Positions 61,056-64,000 of a stretch of DNA of 64,000 bases are shown here, piece after piece. Made by a program: the position numbers and the translations under genes. How positions within the stretch are numbered: position 1 is the stretch's first letter; each line of letters begins with the position of its first letter. The stretch lies in assembly GCF_001421565.1 (NCBI RefSeq), contig NZ_LMKQ01000001.1, positions 1,611,651-1,675,650 on the forward strand. Direction: 5' to 3'. The notes under the pieces are model-generated. The model was given only the letters and a program-made list of their open reading frames with translations, made no database searches and was not told where the DNA came from. Origin of the DNA: Agromyces sp. Leaf222 (GTDB taxonomy: Bacteria; Actinomycetota; Actinomycetes; Actinomycetales; Microbacteriaceae).

Positions 61056-61090
61056 TTCGTCCCACGGGCCGCACAATGTCACGATTCAGC

Positions 61091-61139
61091 GACGAGCGAC
61101 GAGCGACGAGCGACGAGCGACGAGCGACGAGCGACGAGC
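61091..61139. repeat. Heptamer repeat GACGAGC, seven copies
   Basis: Seven exact copies in the 187-base gap between lipoprotein B and the 3' end of aminopeptidase P. A run of this length is liable to slip during replication, so copy number may vary between strains. Confidence 0.92.
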
Positions 61140-61193
61140 CACGAGCCGGCATTCGACCGGTGATGCCGCATTCGCGGCGCAATGAAGACGGCA

Positions 61194-61225
61194 GCGGGCG
61201 GCACCGTCTGGGCGGCACCGCCCGC
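61194..61225 (-). terminator. Possible terminator after aminopeptidase P
   Basis: GCGGGCGG (61194-61201) pairs with CCGCCCGC (61218-61225) across a 16-base loop, just past the aminopeptidase stop. Confidence 0.5.
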
Positions 61226-61230
61226 GAGGG

Positions 61231-62802
61231 TCAGGCCTGCTGCGCCCCCTGCACCCACGCCTCGACCTCGGCGACCGTGCGCGGGATGCCCGCGGACAGA
61301 TTCTCGGCGCCGTCGGCCGTGACGACGATGTCGTCTTCGATGCGCACGCCGATGCCGCGGAACTCCGCCGGAACGGTGAGGTCGTCGGTCTGGAAGTAGA
61401 GCCCGGGCTCGATCGTGAAGACCATTCCGGCCTCGAGCACGCCGTCCATGTACATCTCGCGACGCGCCTGCGCGCAGTCGTGCACGTCGAGTCCGAGGTG
61501 GTGGCTGGTGCCGTGCACCATGTAGCGGCGGTGGAACTGGTTCTCGGGCCGCAGCGACTCCTCGGCCGAGACCGGAAGGAAGCCCCACTCGGCGGTCTTG
61601 CGTGCGATCACGGCCATCGCGGCGGCGTGCACCTCGCGGAAGATCGCGCCGGGACGCACGACGGCGAACGCGGCATCCGCTGCCTCGAGCACGGCCTCGT
61701 ACACCTGGCGCTGCACGTCGGAGAAGGTGCCGTTGACCGGGAACGTGCGCGTGATGTCGGCCGTGTAGTAGGAGTCGAGCTCGACGCCCGCGTCGAGCAG
61801 CACGAGGTCGCCTGGCACGACGGCGCCGTCGTTGCGGGTCCAGTGCAGGATCGTCGCGTGCGGGCCGGCGGCCGCGATCGAGCCGTAGCCCACGTCGTTG
61901 CCGTCGAGGCGGGCCCGGGTGGCGAACACGCCCTCGATGACGCGCTCACCGCGCACCTCCGACGTGATGCGCGGCAGCTCCTCGAAGACCTCGGTGAAGC
62001 CGCGCTGCGTCGCGTCGACCGCCGCGCGCATCTCGCCGATCTCGAACTCGTCCTTCACGAGGCGGAGCTCGGAGAGCACGCGGGCGAGTTCGGCGTCGGG
62101 CTCGTGGTCGCCGCCGAACTCGAGCGAGAAGGGCGCGTCCTGCGCGTTCGTCGACAGCGCCTCCTCGGCGGCGAAGCGGATGCGGGCGTGGTCGATGCGC
62201 TCGGTGAGTGCGGCGTCGGCCTCGCGGAGCACGAGCGTCGACGTGTCGACCCTGCCGATCACGGTGTCGAGCTCGTCGAGCCCGCGCGTGCGGATCGCGA
62301 GGTCGGCCGCGACGTGCTCGAGCGAGGGGCGTGCGCCGATCCAGAACTCGCCGATCGCGGGGTTCGCGTAGAACTCCTCGGAGTCGCGGCCCGCGCGCTC
62401 GCGGAAGTACACGGTCGCGACGTGTCCCTCGCCGCTCTCGGGCTCGAGCACGAGCACCGCGCCGGGCTCGGAGTCGGAGCCCCAGCCGGTCAGGTGCGCG
62501 AACGCCGAGTGCGCGCGGAACGGGTAGTCGGTGTCGTTCGCGCGCTGCTTCATGTCGCCCGCGGGGATCACCAGGCGGATGCCGGTGAACGCCGCCGAGA
62601 CGCGGGCCCGACGGGCCGCGGCGAACGAGGCCTGCTCGCGGGCCGTTGGCAGCGCCTCGTCGCGCGTCGCCCAGCCGCTGCTGATGAAGTCCTTGAACCC
62701 ATCGGACCCGGGCGTCGTCGAACGGTTCGCGTTGCGGCCGCTCTCGTCGGCGCTGGTCGCGGCTGCCGTGGTCTCGGTGGTGGAGGTGTCGCTCGTGGTC
62801 AT
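61231..62802 (-). CDS. pepP: Aminopeptidase P (Xaa-Pro aminopeptidase, M24B)
   Basis: 523 residues. An N-terminal aminopeptidase-P domain (RLVIPAGDMKQRANDTDYPFR, residues about 65-210) and a pita-bread catalytic domain with both-metal ligands: LVLLDAGVELDSYYTADITRTFP (two Asp), HGTSHHLGLDVHD (His), FTIEPGLYF (Glu) and GVRIEDDIVV (Glu). It cleaves N-terminal residues before proline. The first ~45 residues are Thr/Ser-rich and not conserved. The ATG at 62802 is preferred; one at 62811 is possible. A decayed copy of its 3' end lies at 60239-60322. Confidence 0.92.
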   Translation of the reverse strand: MTTSDTSTTETTAAATSADESGRNANRSTTPGSDGFKDFISSGWATRDEALPTAREQASFAAARRARVSAAFTGIRLVIPAGDMKQRANDTDYPFRAHSAFAHLTGWGSDSEPGAVLVLEPESGEGHVATVYFRERAGRDSEEFYANPAIGEFWIGARPSLEHVAADLAIRTRGLDELDTVIGRVDTSTLVLREADAALTERIDHARIRFAAEEALSTNAQDAPFSLEFGGDHEPDAELARVLSELRLVKDEFEIGEMRAAVDATQRGFTEVFEELPRITSEVRGERVIEGVFATRARLDGNDVGYGSIAAAGPHATILHWTRNDGAVVPGDLVLLDAGVELDSYYTADITRTFPVNGTFSDVQRQVYEAVLEAADAAFAVVRPGAIFREVHAAAMAVIARKTAEWGFLPVSAEESLRPENQFHRRYMVHGTSHHLGLDVHDCAQARREMYMDGVLEAGMVFTIEPGLYFQTDDLTVPAEFRGIGVRIEDDIVVTADGAENLSAGIPRTVAEVEAWVQGAQQA

Positions 62803-62864
62803 GTGCCCCATTCTCTCACCGGAGGCGCCCCGCGGCATCGGTCGGCGGGGGATGGATCGCCGCC

Positions 62865-63890
62865 TCAGTCCGTGCGCGAGAGGGTCGCGACGATCGGGCG
62901 GTGGTCGCTGCCCGCGCCGTCGACCTCTCCGATCACGCGGAACGCGTCGACCTTCCAGCCGGGCGTCGCGAGCACGTGGTCGATCGGGCTGCCGAGCACC
63001 TCGGGCAGGTCGGTCGGCCAGGTGCCGAGCCCGCCCGCACCGCCCTGCACCGCGGCATCCGCGCACCGGCCGAGGTCGCCGCCGTCGACGCCGCGACCGG
63101 CGAAGTGGTCGACGGTGGCGTTGAAGTCGCCGGCCATGATCACGTTCTCGCCCGCGCACTGCTCGGCGAGCCAGTCGAGGTCGCTGCGCCAGTTGCGCAG
63201 CTCCCAGCGGATGGGGGCGACCGCGTGCACCGCGACGATGCGAGGGCCGTCACCCGCGACGGGATCGGCGACGACCGACGGCAGCGTGTTCGTGTTGCCC
63301 GGCGGGCCCGAGACGAGGGCCGAGGTCACCTCGTAGTCGCCGAGCTCGGGCGAGATCAGGATCGTCGTCGACCGGGCCTTCGCGACGTCGTCGAACGAGA
63401 CCGTGTGCACCCACATCGGGCTCCCGCCCTCGCGCATCGCGACCGCGACCTCCTCGCCGAGCGGCTCCGTGGTCTCGGGCAGCACGACCACGTCGGCCCC
63501 CTCCTCGAGGGCGAGCTCGGTGATCGTCGAGGCGTCGGGCACCTCGCCGAGCGTGTTCCACGAGAAGACGGTGACGGTGTCGGATGTCGCGGCCGCCGCG
63601 GCATCCGAACCGCCGAAGCCGCGCGCAGCCAGCACCGCGACGTTGCCCGCCGCGAAGACCGCGAGCACGAGCACCATGGCGAGGGCGAACGGGCGCACGC
63701 GGCGCGGGATCGCCAGCAGGCCGAACACGCCCGCGGCGACGATCGCGACGAGCGCCGCCGAGCCGCGGAGCGCGACGATGTGGGCGGCGATCCACTGGTT
63801 CTGGAGGCCGAACCCCTGCGGCCAGAGCAGGATGGCTGCGATGACCGCCGACACGAGGACGACGAGCCAGCCGAGGATGCGGGGGAGCAT
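62865..63890 (-). CDS. Endonuclease/exonuclease/phosphatase family membrane protein
   Basis: 341 residues. Three or four N-terminal membrane helices (to about residue 90) are followed by an EEP domain (residues about 105-340): TVFSWNTLG (Asn), ADVVVLPET (Glu), IVAVHAVAP, VIMAGDFNATVDHF (Asp, Asn), SPIDHVLA and GSDHRPIVATL (Asp, His). These catalytic residues are intact. Members cleave phosphodiesters in nucleic acids, lipids or small molecules; an outside-facing membrane form of this type is common in actinobacteria, target unknown. Start by TAGCTT six bases before ATG. Confidence 0.83.
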   Translation of the reverse strand: MLPRILGWLVVLVSAVIAAILLWPQGFGLQNQWIAAHIVALRGSAALVAIVAAGVFGLLAIPRRVRPFALAMVLVLAVFAAGNVAVLAARGFGGSDAAAAATSDTVTVFSWNTLGEVPDASTITELALEEGADVVVLPETTEPLGEEVAVAMREGGSPMWVHTVSFDDVAKARSTTILISPELGDYEVTSALVSGPPGNTNTLPSVVADPVAGDGPRIVAVHAVAPIRWELRNWRSDLDWLAEQCAGENVIMAGDFNATVDHFAGRGVDGGDLGRCADAAVQGGAGGLGTWPTDLPEVLGSPIDHVLATPGWKVDAFRVIGEVDGAGSDHRPIVATLSRTD

Positions 63891-63896
63891 CCCACC

Positions 63897-63902
63897 AAGC
63901 TA
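63897..63902 (-). promoter_or_regulatory. -10 box of a leaderless promoter for the EEP-family gene
   Basis: TAGCTT ends six bases before the ATG at 63890. Confidence 0.5.
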
Positions 63903-63993
63903 GGCCACGAGGCTGTGGCGTCGCCGCGAGGGTGCTCGGCGTCGCGGACCGACCCGAGTCCGGCACCCGCGGCGGAGGGTCGCCGGCGCGGCC

Positions 63994-63999
63994 TAGCAT
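63994..63999 (+). promoter_or_regulatory. Possible -10 box for a gene beyond the window
   Basis: TAGCAT on the plus strand at the very edge. If it follows the local rule, a divergent gene should start six or seven bases later, just outside the window. Confidence 0.25.
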
Positions 64000-64000
64000 G

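Overview
The window looks like chromosomal DNA of a high-GC actinobacterium, most likely a member of the Microbacteriaceae (Agromyces/Leifsonia-like; genus is a guess). The grounds are the strongly G/C-ending codons, the Mycobacterium-like neighbourhood order (7Fe-type ferredoxin-dapC, dapD/dapE, DUF3117, O-methyltransferase, tatB, mrp, MgtE-N), the many leaderless start sites, and an actinobacterial tandem glycine riboswitch. I see no prophage, insertion sequence, CRISPR array, rRNA or tRNA. It is mostly core metabolism, and the interest lies in regulation and in small-scale genome changes.

Layout. 1-3,560: the end of an upstream gene, an aminoglycoside-phosphotransferase-like kinase, and a fused PhzE/TrpEG-type anthranilate synthase preceded by a complete tryptophan attenuator (12-residue leader peptide with Trp-Trp, and competing hairpins). 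3.6-9.1 kb: a PrmC-like methyltransferase, a phosphoribosyltransferase, a membrane-anchored VWA/substrate-binding protein and a DHA2 drug exporter. 9.2-15.2 kb: one NAD operon on the minus strand (nrtR-nadA-nadB-nadC-cysteine desulfurase-small ORF) with coupled or near-coupled starts and a double palindromic operator. 15.5-20.4 kb: tandem glycine riboswitch followed by gcvT-gcvH-gcvP. 20.5-33.4 kb: a flavin-dependent oxidoreductase, an aminotransferase and an HpcH aldolase, then a peptide-use island: M24 and M20 peptidases, an Lrp/AsnC regulator and a CPBP membrane protease on the minus strand, divergent from an oligopeptide ABC transporter.

33.5-41.7 kb: typA/bipA, a secreted M23 peptidase, an enoyl-CoA hydratase, a lipoprotein/membrane-protein pair, a ferredoxin with an exact 66-bp internal duplication, dapC and citrate synthase. 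41.7-49.1 kb: penicillin-acylase family enzyme, divergent dapD/dapE, a PIG-V-like glycosyltransferase, DUF3117 and an O-methyltransferase. 49.2-59.5 kb: tatB, aldehyde dehydrogenase, GPH transporter, a sphingosine-phosphate-lyase-like PLP enzyme, then the overlapping minus-strand set MgtE-N/CBS-DUF1003-Mrp-lipoprotein, a glycine-zipper protein and a PGPGW membrane protein. 59.5-64 kb: two tandemly duplicated lipoproteins separated by a remnant of the neighbouring aminopeptidase P gene, aminopeptidase P itself, and an endonuclease/phosphatase-family membrane protein.

How the genes work together. Three succinylase-branch lysine/diaminopimelate genes (dapC, dapD, dapE) lie within 8 kb. NadA needs a [4Fe-4S] cluster, and its operon carries a cysteine desulfurase that could supply the sulfur. 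The peptide island couples uptake of peptides to two cytosolic peptidases and an amino-acid-responsive regulator. Most starts were chosen from ribosome-binding sites, 4-bp stop/start overlaps, or a TANNNT box 6-7 bases before the start codon (leaderless transcription). All functions are read from sequence and remembered family motifs; no database search was possible.
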